The notes beneath the pieces were generated by a model that was given only the letters and a program-made list of their open reading frames with translations, made no database searches and was not told the DNA's origin. Shown piece by piece: positions 43,630 to 52,827 of a DNA stretch of 64,000 nucleotides. The stretch spans positions 558,001-622,000 of the forward strand of contig OY762959.1 in assembly GCA_963667205.1 (NCBI GenBank), written 5' to 3'. This stretch comes from CF-162 sp963667205 (lineage in GTDB: Bacteria > Chloroflexota > Dehalococcoidia > SM23-28-2 > RBG-16-64-32). The translations under genes were made by a program, and so were the position numbers. Within the stretch, counting starts at the first letter, position 1. Each line of letters starts with the position of its first letter.

Positions 43630-44745
43630 ATGGCACCCAAGCGCCCGCAGAACGCGTCCGACGTACCTTTCTGGGTCGCCTTTAACCGCATTCCCGGCCT
43701 CGGCAGCAAGCGTTACCAGGCGCTGCTCGGGCGCTTTGGATCGCTGTCCGAAGCCTGGCGGGCGACCCGCTCCGAACTGAAGGAGGCGGGCCTAACCGAC
43801 TCCGTCGTGAGAAGCATCATGGACGGTCGCGAAGTGATCGAGCCAGAGGCGGAGATGGAGCGGCTGCAGGAGGCCGGCGTCAGGGCGCTGACCTGGGACG
43901 ACCCAGTCTACCCCGCGATGCTGCGCGAGATTGATGACGCGCCGCCGGTGATCCACGTGCGCGGTGAGATCCGCGAAGCGCGGCGGCCGACGCCATACGG
44001 AAAGCAGGTGGCGGAGGAGCTGACATATCAGCTCTCTTCGAACGGAGTGTGTATCGTGAGCGGGCTGGCGCGGGGCATCGATGGCATCGCGCACTGGGCC
44101 GCGCTCACCGCTGGTGGGCGGACGCTGGCGGTGCTGGCCTGCGGGCTGGACATCACCTACCCGCCGGAGCACAAGCGGCTGGCGGAGGAGATCGCAGCAA
44201 ACGGGGCGCTGATCAGCGAGCAACCGCTGGGCACAGAGCCCCGCGGCGACTTCTTCCCGCGCCGCAACCGCATCCTCTCCGGATTAAGCCTGGGCGTGCT
44301 GCTGGTCGAAGGCGGCACGAAGAGCGGCGGCCTGATAACGGCGAACTGCGCCCTGGACCAGGGAAGAGAAGTGTTTGCAACTCCCGGAAGCATCTTCTCT
44401 TCGCAGAGCCAGGGCACTAACCTGAAGATAAGCAAGGGCGAGGCTAAGCTTGTCCAGCGCGTCGAGGATATTCTTGAGGAGTTGAACCTGACGATGATCC
44501 CGCAGCAGTTGGAGATGCAGCAGCTCTCCCCGGCCACCGACACAGAAGCAGAAGTATTGCGTTATATAACGAAGGACCCGGTGCACATTGATGCGGTCTG
44601 CCGCGAAAGCGGCCTGGCAGCCGCCACCGTCAGCAGCGTGCTGACGATGATGGAGCTTAAAGGACTCGTCCGTGACATCGGATCCAAGTCGTATGTAAGA
44701 GCCCGCGAGGCGCGCGAAGAGTACGCCTCGTCGAGCGGAGGTTAA
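43630..44745 (+). CDS. dprA: DNA processing protein DprA, missing the VGxR strand
   Basis: 371 residues. Helical SAM-like N-terminus, Rossmann-like core with SGLARGIDGIAHWAAL, GLDITYPPEH, FPRRNRILSGLS and GGLITANCALDQGREVFATPG, and a C-terminal winged helix (PVHIDAVCRESGLAAATVSSVL). DprA loads RecA on incoming ssDNA. Unusual: VIHVRGEIREA runs straight into RRPTPYGKQ. The normal ...AVAIVGxR strand before TxYG is absent (about 10-12 residues), removing the conserved G-x-R turn. ATG 43630 is preferred over the upstream frame start. Confidence 0.92.
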   Translation: MAPKRPQNASDVPFWVAFNRIPGLGSKRYQALLGRFGSLSEAWRATRSELKEAGLTDSVVRSIMDGREVIEPEAEMERLQEAGVRALTWDDPVYPAMLREIDDAPPVIHVRGEIREARRPTPYGKQVAEELTYQLSSNGVCIVSGLARGIDGIAHWAALTAGGRTLAVLACGLDITYPPEHKRLAEEIAANGALISEQPLGTEPRGDFFPRRNRILSGLSLGVLLVEGGTKSGGLITANCALDQGREVFATPGSIFSSQSQGTNLKISKGEAKLVQRVEDILEELNLTMIPQQLEMQQLSPATDTEAEVLRYITKDPVHIDAVCRESGLAAATVSSVLTMMELKGLVRDIGSKSYVRAREAREEYASSSGG

Positions 44746-44752
44746 GAGAGTA

Positions 44753-47032
44753 TTGGCCCAGAGTAAGAGGGGAAAGAGCCTTGTCATCGTCGAGTCACCG
44801 GCGAAGGCGAGGACGATATCGCGGATCCTCGGCAGCAAGTACGACGTGAGGGCCTCGGTGGGACACGTACGCGACCTGCCGAAGTCGGACCTTGGCGTCG
44901 ACGTCGAGAACGGCTTCGCGCCGAAGTACGTCGTGCCGCGCGACAAGTCGAAGACGATCAAGGAGATCAAGGCGGCGGCGAAGAAGGCGTCGGAGGTCTT
45001 CCTGGCGACCGACCCGGACCGCGAGGGCGAAGCGATCGCCTGGCACCTGATCGAGGCGGCGGGCCTGCGTTACCTGCCGCTGAACCGCGTGGTCTTCCAC
45101 GAGATCACACCGCACGCCGTGCAAGCGGCGTTCGACCACCCGCGTGAGATCGACATGAAGCTGGTGGACGCGCAGCAGGCGCGCCGCGTGGTCGACCGGC
45201 TGGTCGGCTACCGGCTGAGCCCGTTCCTGTGGCGCAAGGTGCGCCGCGGCCTCTCGGCCGGGCGTGTGCAGTCGGTCGCGGTGCGGCTGGTGGTTGAGCG
45301 CGAGCGGGAGATCCTAGCGTTCGTGCCGCTGGAGTACTGGACGATCGAAGCGCGGATGGAGAAGGTGGGGGCCGAGCCGGCCTTCCGCGCGAAGCTGGCC
45401 GGCTACGCGGACCGCAAGGACAAGATCGAGATCGGTGACGAGACGACGGCGGAGCGGCTGCTGGCAGATCTGCGAGCGGCGGCCTACAGCGTCGCCAAGG
45501 TGCAGAAGAAGAAGCAGGTGCGGCGGCCGGCGCCCCCGTTCATCACGAGCACGCTGCAGCAGGAGGCCTCGCGCCGCCTAGGCTTCACCGCGAAGCGGAC
45601 GATGGCGATCGCACAGCAGATTTACGAGGGTGTGGCGCTGGGCGACCGCGGCGAGACCGGCCTGATCACATACATGCGAACCGACTCCGTCAACGTCGCT
45701 TCGTCGGCGCGCACGGAGGCGCGAGAGTACATCGCCGAGCGGTACGGGAAGGAGTTCGTCCCGGAGAAGCCGCGGGCGCTCTCGCGCAAGGTGAAAGGCG
45801 CGCAGGAGGCGCACGAGGCGATCAGGCCGACATCGGTGCGGCGCGGCCCGGACGAGATGCGCAGCCTCCTGACCCAGGACCAGGCGCGACTCTACACGCT
45901 TATCTGGCAGCGCATGGTCGCCAGCCAGATGGCGGACGCTGAGTTCGACGTGACGACGATCGAGATCAACGCAGCGGCGCCCGCTGACGGCGAGACGTAC
46001 CTGCTGCGGTCAACCAACACTCAGCTGAGGTTCGCCGGTTTCCGGCAGGTCTACTCTGAGTCGCGAGACGACGACACGGAGGAGACGTTCGGCACTAACC
46101 CGCTGCCGGAGATCTCCGAAGCGGACGCGGTCGCCCTGCGCGAGCTGTTCCCGGAGCAGCACTTCACAGAGCCGCCCCCGCGGTACTCAGAGGCGACGCT
46201 GGTGAAGGCGCTCGAAGAGAACGGCATCGGCAGGCCGAGCACTTACGCACCAACTCTGTCGACGATCCAGGACCGCGGCTACATCGAGCGCGAGAAGCGA
46301 ACGCTGAAACCGACGGACCTGGGGATGACGGTCAACGACCTGCTGGTGGAGTACTTCAAGAACTTCCTGGACATCGACTTCACAGCGGCGATGGAGGAGG
46401 AGCTGGACGACGTCGCGAGCGGCGCGCGGTCGTGGGTGCCGGTGGTCAAGAACATCTACGATCCGCTGGAGTCGGCGCTGGACGGCGCGATGGAGGCGGC
46501 GCCAAAGCAGGTGGAGGAGTCGACCGAGAAGTGCCCGGAGTGCGAGGCGCCGATGGTGATCCGCTGGGGACGCCGCGGCCGCTTCCAGGCTTGCACGCGC
46601 TTCCCTGACTGCAAGGGCACGCGATCGCTGGAAGGCGACGAGCCGGAAGCGCCGGAGGAGACGGACGAGAAGTGCCCGGATTGCAGCGCACCGATGGTGA
46701 TCCGTAGCGGGCGCTTCGGCAAGTTCATGGCGTGCACCCGCTACCCTGAATGCAAGGGCAAGAAGGCGATGGCGAAGAGTACGGGCGTGAAGTGCCCGAA
46801 GACGGGTGGCGACATCGTGGAACGGCGCACGAAGAAGGGCCGCCCGTTCTACGGCTGCGCCGACTACCCGAAGTGCGACTTCACAACGTGGACGCGTCCC
46901 TTCCCTGAGCCGTGTCCGACCTGCGGCAAGCTGATCGTCGCCGACAAGGACAACAAGGCGAAGTGCACGGAGTGCGCCTGGCGAGGCGAAGCCCCCGAGC
47001 AGGCGGCCGAACCGGCGCAGGTCTCCTCGTAG
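44753..47032 (+). CDS. topA: DNA topoisomerase I
   Basis: 759 residues, TTG start 7 bases after dprA ends. Toprim domain (KSLVIVESPAKARTISRIL; TDPDREGEAIAWHL), type IA core with active Tyr in GLITYMRTDSVN, VRRGLSAGRVQSVAVRLV and IGRPSTYAPTLSTI. Four C-terminal zinc ribbons (CPECEAPM, CPDCSAPM, CPKTGGDI, CPTCGKL...CTECAW). Removes negative supercoils. dprA-topA-xer order is common. Confidence 0.96.
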   Translation: MAQSKRGKSLVIVESPAKARTISRILGSKYDVRASVGHVRDLPKSDLGVDVENGFAPKYVVPRDKSKTIKEIKAAAKKASEVFLATDPDREGEAIAWHLIEAAGLRYLPLNRVVFHEITPHAVQAAFDHPREIDMKLVDAQQARRVVDRLVGYRLSPFLWRKVRRGLSAGRVQSVAVRLVVEREREILAFVPLEYWTIEARMEKVGAEPAFRAKLAGYADRKDKIEIGDETTAERLLADLRAAAYSVAKVQKKKQVRRPAPPFITSTLQQEASRRLGFTAKRTMAIAQQIYEGVALGDRGETGLITYMRTDSVNVASSARTEAREYIAERYGKEFVPEKPRALSRKVKGAQEAHEAIRPTSVRRGPDEMRSLLTQDQARLYTLIWQRMVASQMADAEFDVTTIEINAAAPADGETYLLRSTNTQLRFAGFRQVYSESRDDDTEETFGTNPLPEISEADAVALRELFPEQHFTEPPPRYSEATLVKALEENGIGRPSTYAPTLSTIQDRGYIEREKRTLKPTDLGMTVNDLLVEYFKNFLDIDFTAAMEEELDDVASGARSWVPVVKNIYDPLESALDGAMEAAPKQVEESTEKCPECEAPMVIRWGRRGRFQACTRFPDCKGTRSLEGDEPEAPEETDEKCPDCSAPMVIRSGRFGKFMACTRYPECKGKKAMAKSTGVKCPKTGGDIVERRTKKGRPFYGCADYPKCDFTTWTRPFPEPCPTCGKLIVADKDNKAKCTECAWRGEAPEQAAEPAQVSS

Positions 47033-47101
47033 CGCCCCAGCCGCACCGCCCTAGTCCGTAACTCTGGTAATCCGCGCGCGTCTGGTGCGTTGTAAGTCGT
47101 G

Positions 47102-48043
47102 ATGGAAGAGCTGCTGGACGCCTACTTCCGCTACCTGGTGGCGGAGAAGAACCTCTCGCCGTTGACGCTGCGGAACTACCGGACCGACCTCCTCCACTTT
47201 GCGCTCTACCTCGAGGACGAGGAAGGCGTGCCGGTGCTGGAGGCCGACCGGACGATGGCGCGGCGCTATCTCGGCGCGCTTAAGAATAGCGGCATGGTAA
47301 CGGCCAGCCTGACACGCAAAGTGAGCACGATCCGCAGCTTCTACCGCTTCCTCGTGCGCGAGGGCAAGGTCGAGTCGACGCCGCTGACCGGAATCGTCGC
47401 TCCGAAGCGAGAGCGGAGGCTGCCAACAATCCTCTCGAAAGCCGACCTGGACGCGCTGATTGAGTCGGCGGACGAGACGACTGCGGTCGGCCTGCGCAAC
47501 CGCGCGATGCTGGAGATGATGTACGCCTCAGGCGTGCGGCTGAGCGAGATCGTCGGCCTCGACCTGCGGAGCATCGATCTCGACGAGCGAACGGTGGTCG
47601 TGCGCGGCAAGGGGAACAAGGAGCGCATGGTGCTGCTGGGCGAGCCGGCGGAGAAGACGCTGCGGCGATATCTGTCGCAGGCGCGGCCGCAGCTGGCGAC
47701 AGGCGCGGAGGAGGCGCTGTTCCTGAACCGCGACGGCAACCGGCTCTCCGGGCGCTCGGTGCAGAACGTGGTGCGCAAATACGCGCTGAAGGCGGGGCTG
47801 GAGTCGCACGCGTGGCCGCACCTTTTGCGCCACTCGTTCGCCACGCACCTGCTGGACGGCGGCGCGGAGCTGCGCGTGGTGCAGGAGCTGCTGGGCCACG
47901 CCAGCGCGCAGACGACGCAGATCTACACCCACGTGACGGAGGCCCGCCAGCGCGAGACGATGCAGCAGGCGCGGGAGAAGCTGGCGGAGATCTCCCGCAA
48001 GCGGCTGGAGGAGCGCGCACGCGAGCGGGCTGGCAACGGATGA
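47102..48043 (+). CDS. Tyrosine recombinase XerC/XerD family
   Basis: 313 residues. N-terminal SAM-like core-binding domain (YLVAEKNLSPLTLRNYRTDL), catalytic domain with Arg in GVRLSEIVGLDL, Lys in GKGNKERMV, HLLRHSFATHLL (H-x-x-R), LGHAS and the Tyr in QIYTHV. All six catalytic positions are intact. Adjacent to topA, as for chromosomal XerC, so dimer resolution is likelier than a phage integrase. Start ATG 47102; GTG 47099 is in frame just before. Confidence 0.92.
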   Translation: MEELLDAYFRYLVAEKNLSPLTLRNYRTDLLHFALYLEDEEGVPVLEADRTMARRYLGALKNSGMVTASLTRKVSTIRSFYRFLVREGKVESTPLTGIVAPKRERRLPTILSKADLDALIESADETTAVGLRNRAMLEMMYASGVRLSEIVGLDLRSIDLDERTVVVRGKGNKERMVLLGEPAEKTLRRYLSQARPQLATGAEEALFLNRDGNRLSGRSVQNVVRKYALKAGLESHAWPHLLRHSFATHLLDGGAELRVVQELLGHASAQTTQIYTHVTEARQRETMQQAREKLAEISRKRLEERARERAGNG

Positions 48044-48121
48044 TCGACCGGAGGAACCGATTCGGGCGAAGAGTGCGACGTACCGTCAAGGTGGAACCTG
48101 TCACGAACGAACCGGTCGCGG

Positions 48122-48127
48122 TAACCT
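48122..48127 (+). promoter_or_regulatory. -10-like box for aroQ (leaderless)
   Basis: TAACCT, 6 bases before ATG 48134. Weak match to the consensus but the same spacing as other boxes here. Confidence 0.35.
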
Positions 48128-48133
48128 AATCCC

Positions 48134-48574
48134 ATGCGAATCTTGCTGATCAACGGGCCGAACCTGAACCTGCTGGGCACGCGCAACCCGGAGGTCTACG
48201 GGAGCATGACACTCCAGGACATCGTCGACCGGGTGACGAAGCGCGGCGAGCAGCTGGGCACGGAGATCGTGCCGTTCCAGGCTAACTCCGAGGGCGCGAT
48301 CATCGACTTCATCCAGGCGAACGCGCCCGCCGCCGACGGCATTCTGATCAACGCCGGCGCCTTCACGCACTACAGCCTGGCGATCCGCGACGCGTTCGAA
48401 GCCGTGCAGAAGCCGTTCGTCGAGGTGCACATCTCCAACGTGCACGCGCGGGAGGAGTTCCGACACCACTCGGTGCTGGCGGACATCGCCGTGGCGCAGG
48501 TGGCGGGGCTAGGCTGGCGCGGCTACATCGCGGCGCTGGACTCGCTCGTGGGGATCCTCCAGGAACGGCAGTGA
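48134..48574 (+). CDS. aroQ: Type II 3-dehydroquinate dehydratase
   Basis: 146 residues. Third step of the shikimate pathway. Signature ILLINGPNLNLLGTRNPEVYG with active Tyr, FQANSEGAIIDFI, LINAGAFTHYSLAIRDAF and VEVHISNVHAREEFRHHS with catalytic His. It completes the steps aroB, aroE, aroK and aroC found 14-18 kb away on the other strand. Overlaps pepP/Q by 4 bases. Confidence 0.96.
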   Translation: MRILLINGPNLNLLGTRNPEVYGSMTLQDIVDRVTKRGEQLGTEIVPFQANSEGAIIDFIQANAPAADGILINAGAFTHYSLAIRDAFEAVQKPFVEVHISNVHAREEFRHHSVLADIAVAQVAGLGWRGYIAALDSLVGILQERQ

Positions 48575-49689
48575 GCGCTCCCCGACTGACGCGACTGCGC
48601 GAGAAGATGGCGGAGCACGATCTCGCGGGCTTCTTCGTCGACTGCCCGGTGGAGGACATCTTCCGGCTGAGCGGCGCGAACCGGCGCTACATCAGCGGCT
48701 TCACAGGGTCGAAGGGCACGGCGCTGGTCACGACCGACGGGGCGTTCATCGCGGTTGACTTCCGTTATGTCGAGCAGGCGCAGAGCGAGTGTCCGGGCTT
48801 CAACGTCTATCGCACTACGGGCGCGCTCGAGGCGTGGTTCCCCAGCCTGATCGGCGAGGCGGGGCTGGCGGGCAAGCGCATCGGATTCGAGGCACCCGAC
48901 CTCTCCGTCGCGACGCTTGGCAGCCTGCGTCGCGCGATCGACACGATGCCGGAGGCCGAGCGCCCGAAGCTCCTCCAGGCGCCGCCCCTCGTCACCGGCT
49001 TGCGCGAGATCAAGGAGCCGGAGGAGATCGAGGCGCTGCAACGTGCGGTCGACCTGGGCGACGCTGCGTTTCAGCGGGCCGCCGACGGGCTCGAGCCGGG
49101 GATGACAGAGCTTGAGGTCGCCTGGGGCATCGAGCGCTACGCCCGCGAGAACGGCGCGCAGTCGCTGTCGTTCCCAACGATCGTCGGCGCCGGCCCGAAC
49201 GGGGCGATGCCGCACGCACAGCCGACGGACTACGCGATCCAGGCGGGCGATCCGGTGGTGCTCGACATGGGAGTGGTGGTGGACGGCTACTGCTCCGACC
49301 TGACGCGGACGGTCGTCTGCGGCGGTGAGGATGACGAGCAGTTCGAGAAGATCTACGACATCGTGCTGACGGCGCAGCTAACGGCGGAGGAACTGATCCG
49401 CGCCGGCATGACAGGCGACGAGGCGCACATGCTGGCGCACAACGTGATCGCGGAGGCGGGATACGGAGAGAACTTCGGGCACGGGCTCGGGCACGGCGTC
49501 GGGCTGCAGGTCCACGAGGCGCCGAGCGTCGCGCGGACGGCGAAGAACGAGCTTCTGGACGGGATGATCATCACAGTCGAGCCGGGGATCTACGTTCCGG
49601 GCTGGGGCGGCGTGCGCATCGAGGACCAGTGTGTGATCGAAGACGGCAAGGTGCGGGCGATGTCGCGCGCGCCGAAGCTTGGCGCGTGA
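48571..49689 (+). CDS. M24 family Xaa-Pro peptidase
   Basis: 372 residues, GTG start. Creatinase-type N-terminal domain, then pita-bread metallopeptidase: metal Asp residues in LDMGVVVDGYCSDLTRTV, His in GHGLGHGVGLQVHEAP, Glu in TVEPGIYVPGWGGVRIEDQ. Cleaves X-Pro dipeptides or N-termini. aroQ-pepP-efp is a common bacterial order; EF-P and a proline peptidase have related proline roles. Confidence 0.94.
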   Translation: MSAPRLTRLREKMAEHDLAGFFVDCPVEDIFRLSGANRRYISGFTGSKGTALVTTDGAFIAVDFRYVEQAQSECPGFNVYRTTGALEAWFPSLIGEAGLAGKRIGFEAPDLSVATLGSLRRAIDTMPEAERPKLLQAPPLVTGLREIKEPEEIEALQRAVDLGDAAFQRAADGLEPGMTELEVAWGIERYARENGAQSLSFPTIVGAGPNGAMPHAQPTDYAIQAGDPVVLDMGVVVDGYCSDLTRTVVCGGEDDEQFEKIYDIVLTAQLTAEELIRAGMTGDEAHMLAHNVIAEAGYGENFGHGLGHGVGLQVHEAPSVARTAKNELLDGMIITVEPGIYVPGWGGVRIEDQCVIEDGKVRAMSRAPKLGA

Positions 49690-49720
49690 CAGAGCGAGAG
49701 GCGAGCAGGTAATCTACTGA

Positions 49721-49738
49721 GGGGCCACCGACGGCCCC
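49721..49738 (+). terminator. Terminator-like hairpin between pepP/Q and efp
   Basis: GGGGCC-6 nt-GGCCCC stem at 49721-49738, followed by TAAATTT. It may end the aroQ-pepP unit or attenuate into efp. Confidence 0.55.
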
Positions 49739-49763
49739 TAAATTTACGCCAAGAGAGGACTAC

Positions 49764-50327
49764 ATGCTCGAGGGCAGCCAGCTCCGCAGGGGCAACACAA
49801 TCGAGATCGACGGCACGCTGTACTCCGTGATCGAGATCGATCACATCAAGATGGGCCGCGGCAGCGCGCAGGTGCGGATGAAGCTGCGGGACGTGCGCGC
49901 GGGCCACATCGTCGACAAGTCGGCGCAGGCCGGAGCGCGGTTTCAGATGGCGCGGGTCGAGAACACGCCGGCACAGTACTTGTATCCGGACGGCGACCTC
50001 TACTACTTCATGAACACAGAGACGTTCGATCAGTTCCCTGTGAGCAAGGAGCTGCTGGGCGAAGCGCTGGATTACCTCGTGGAGAACGGCATCTGCGAGC
50101 TGCGAATGTACGGCGAGGAGCCCGTGGGGATCGAGCTGCCGGTAGCGGTGGAGCTGGAGGTGGCTGAGACGGACCCGTGGGTGAAGGGCGACACGGCGCA
50201 GGGGGGCACGAAGCCGGCGAAGCTGCAGACGGGGATCATGGTGACTGTGCCGCTGTTCATCAACACCGGCGACCGGCTGAAGATCGACACCCGCAGCGGC
50301 GAGTACCTCGAGCGCGCGAGCAAATAG
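49764..50327 (+). CDS. efp: Elongation factor P
   Basis: 187 residues, three OB-like domains. Relieves ribosome stalling at polyproline. Ribosome site AGAGAGGA precedes the ATG. The tip loop is HIKMGRGSAQVRMKL, with Arg rather than Lys at the position modified in other EF-Ps (KPGKG in E. coli). Arg there occurs in rhamnosylated and in unmodified EF-Ps; no EarP is seen here. After its TAG the frame stays open into the SIR2 fragment. Confidence 0.95.
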   Translation: MLEGSQLRRGNTIEIDGTLYSVIEIDHIKMGRGSAQVRMKLRDVRAGHIVDKSAQAGARFQMARVENTPAQYLYPDGDLYYFMNTETFDQFPVSKELLGEALDYLVENGICELRMYGEEPVGIELPVAVELEVAETDPWVKGDTAQGGTKPAKLQTGIMVTVPLFINTGDRLKIDTRSGEYLERASK

Positions 50328-50342
50328 GAGGCAGAACCGCGA

Positions 50343-51294
50343 ATCTCGGGTGAGTTAGAGCGGGTTACGGTTATTCTCGGCGCCGGCGCGTCTTTCGACG
50401 TTCACAACGGCAGCGTGCCCGTCACTCAACTCGAGATGAAGCCGCCGTTGGCAAGGCAACTTTTCGAATCTCGCTTTTGGCGCATCGCACAAGGGTATCC
50501 CGGCGTTAAGGTTCTAGGTGCAGAACTGGGAAGGCTCGCACAGCTTGAGTCCGCTTTCGATCTCGAGGAGCGCCTCAGTCAGTATGCGTCAAGCACCGAC
50601 ACGCCGACGGGAAGACATTTCAAAGACATACCGCCCTATCTGCGAGACCTACTAATCAGTGTAACCAACGGTTACGTACCATCACCGACGAACTACCTCA
50701 ACCTTGTCAGGCGGCTCCTTCATGGCGGATCGCACGAGATCTGCTTCGTTTCACTGAACTACGACACCCTCCTCGAAAAGGCCCTACAAGCCTATGACGG
50801 AGACCTAAAGATCAGGATCCTTGATGACTACGTGGCAGAGGATCGCCGGGCGTGGGTCGTGAAAATACACGGATCGACAAACTGGGCCGTCGAAGTGCCA
50901 CTGACCGCCGCAACCGATGGGGGTCGTCGTCTCGAAGACGTCCTTCAGCACTGGGATCCGTCCGACTTCGACGCCGATGCGATCACCCTCGACAACCGAA
51001 ACGACGACAGTCGGAGGTGGCGTGACCTAAAATCGGGCGCTCACCTATATCCGGCACTAACCGCGCCACTGAGGGACAAGAGCTTCACCTGCCCAAGGGT
51101 TCACACCGAGCGGCTACTTCAAGGCCATTGTTGACGTACTGGACGACCGTTTTGCCGTTCGTGAACGCTTCGAGGAGAACATTCGCCAGTTTCGCGGCGG
51201 GAAGGGGCGCTCGGCACAGCCCCAGCTGGCTCACAAGGGGTTTACGGAGTACTTGGATGGAAGCGATCTGGAACGACTCATGGCCGCTGAGTGA
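50343..51294 (+). pseudogene. Broken SIR2-type (NAD-dependent) protein gene
   Basis: SIR2_2-like hallmarks: VTVILGAGASFDVHNGSV at the N-terminus, FVSLNYDTLLEKAL in the middle, catalytic His in VVKIHGSTNWA and YPALTAPLRDKSFTCP. No ATG/GTG/TTG precedes the GAGAS motif in frame, so the start is lost; GTG 50415 would skip it. The frame ends at 51134, while from about 51100 another frame encodes a C-terminus-like piece (SGYFKAIVDVLDDRF; GFTEYLDGSDLERLMA) to TGA 51294. G+C is lower than the neighbours. SIR2 proteins of this type often act in phage defence; here only a remnant. Confidence 0.7.
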
Positions 51295-51326
51295 TTCATT
51301 GCCAGTAGAATCGCCAGGCCTTCCAT

Positions 51327-51332
51327 TACAAT
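51327..51332 (+). promoter_or_regulatory. -10 box for xseA (leaderless)
   Basis: TACAAT, 6 bases before GTG 51339. Confidence 0.6.
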
Positions 51333-51338
51333 AGGCGC

Positions 51339-52532
51339 GTGCTTGACGCCTACCCTGTCTCTGCGATCTGCCAGTACCTGAAGGAGCTTTTGGAGAGCGA
51401 CCTGCGCCTCTCGAACATGTGGGTCGAGGGCGAGATCTCGAACCTCAGCCGCTCGCAGCGCGGGCACGTCTACTTCACGCTCAAGGAAGGCCCGTACCAG
51501 CTGCGCTGCGTCATGTTCCAACGCCAGCAGCGCGGGATGCCGCTGGAGAGCGGCGCGCACGTGCTCACTCACGGCAACGTGGGCTTCTACGCCGAGCGCG
51601 GCGACGTGCAGATCATCGTCGACTTCGTGCAGCCGGCCGGCGTCGGCGCGCGACAGGCCGAGTTCGAGCGCCTGAAGACGACGCTCGAGTCCGAGGGGCT
51701 CTTCGACGAGGGACGAAAGCGGCCGCTGCCGGCGTTCCCGATGCGGATCGGCGTCGTGACGTCGCCGGCGGGCGCTGCGTTTCACGACATCACCACCGTG
51801 CTCTCTCGGCGCTGGCCGCTGGCGGAGGTGATCCTGGCGCCCACACCCGTGCAAGGTCCGGACGCGGTCGCGGGCGTGGCGGACGGTATCCGCCGCCTGA
51901 ACGACGACGGCGCGATCGACGTGATCATCATCGGGCGTGGCGGCGGCTCGGTCGAAGAGCTGTGGGCGTTCAACGAAGAGTCGGTCGCGCGGGCGATCTA
52001 CGGATCGGGCGTGCCGGTCGTCTCCGCGGTGGGCCACGAGACCGACTACACGATCGCCGACTACGTGGCGGACGCGCGCGCGCCGACGCCGTCCGCCGCC
52101 GCTGAGACGACGGCGCCGGAGCGGGTGCAGGTCTCGCGCAACGTGGAGTCGATGGCGGCGGCGCTGCTCTTCGGCGTGCGATCGCGGATCGACGGCGGCA
52201 CGGCCGGACTGGCGCGCAGCGGCGACCGACTGCGAGCCGGCTTGCCGGACGTGGCGCGGCGCCGGGAGCGCCTGACGTCGAGCATCCGCCATGGGCTGGC
52301 CGCCGCCCGGCGAGCGATCGAGCGGCGGGACGAGCGGGTTGCGGGCTGGTCGAACCAGCTGCGCTCTCTGGACCCGCGGGCGACGCTGGCGAGAGGCTAT
52401 GCGGTCGTGCAGCTTCGCGACGGAAAGCAGGCGGTGACGAGCGTCTCGCAGGTGAAGGGCAAGGTGAAGCTGGACGTGCACGTGAAAGACGGAAAGTTCC
52501 CGGCGGAGGTATCGCGGCAGTATGGCTTCTAA
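51339..52532 (+). CDS. xseA: Exonuclease VII large subunit
   Basis: 397 residues. OB-fold N-terminal domain (WVEGEISNLSRSQRGHVYFTLK), then the ExoVII catalytic part with VVTSPAGAAFHDI, IIGRGGGSVEELWAFNEE, and SAVGHETDYTIADYVAD plus RAPTPSAAAE. Degrades single-stranded DNA with XseB. GTG start follows a -10 box by 6 bases. Overlaps xseB by 11 bases. Confidence 0.95.
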   Translation: MLDAYPVSAICQYLKELLESDLRLSNMWVEGEISNLSRSQRGHVYFTLKEGPYQLRCVMFQRQQRGMPLESGAHVLTHGNVGFYAERGDVQIIVDFVQPAGVGARQAEFERLKTTLESEGLFDEGRKRPLPAFPMRIGVVTSPAGAAFHDITTVLSRRWPLAEVILAPTPVQGPDAVAGVADGIRRLNDDGAIDVIIIGRGGGSVEELWAFNEESVARAIYGSGVPVVSAVGHETDYTIADYVADARAPTPSAAAETTAPERVQVSRNVESMAAALLFGVRSRIDGGTAGLARSGDRLRAGLPDVARRRERLTSSIRHGLAAARRAIERRDERVAGWSNQLRSLDPRATLARGYAVVQLRDGKQAVTSVSQVKGKVKLDVHVKDGKFPAEVSRQYGF

Positions 52533-52827
52533 GAAGACGAAGGCGGGCGGCTTCGAGGCGCAGTACAAGCGGCTGGAGGAGTCGGTGGCGAAGCTGGAGG
52601 AGGGCGACCTGACGCTTGAGGAGTCGCTGGCGCTGTACGAGGCCGGGATGAAGGTGGCAAAGCAGTGCCAGGAGCTGCTGAAGGACGCCGAGCTGCGCGT
52701 GACGAAGCTGCAGGAGCAGTTCGCCGACGGCCTGGGGGCTGTGCGCGAGGAAGCGGAAGAGTACGCGACCGAGCCGGAAGACGCCCAGACGGGCACCGCC
52801 GAGACCGGCACGGCGCCCGACGACTGA
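52522..52827 (+). CDS. xseB: Exonuclease VII small subunit
   Basis: 101 residues. Helical hairpin typical of XseB (FEAQYKRLEESVAKLEEGDL and LEESLALYEAGMKVAKQCQE) with a Thr/Gly/Asp-rich tail. Overlaps both xseA and the PHP gene (TGATG-type join). Confidence 0.93.
   Translation: MASKKTKAGGFEAQYKRLEESVAKLEEGDLTLEESLALYEAGMKVAKQCQELLKDAELRVTKLQEQFADGLGAVREEAEEYATEPEDAQTGTAETGTAPDD

Noticed and set aside
47085..47102. Five-codon GTG ORF ending at the XerC/D start (TGATG)
   Set aside because: The nearest -10-like box (GGTAAT) is 13 bases upstream, outside the recurring spacing; too short to support.
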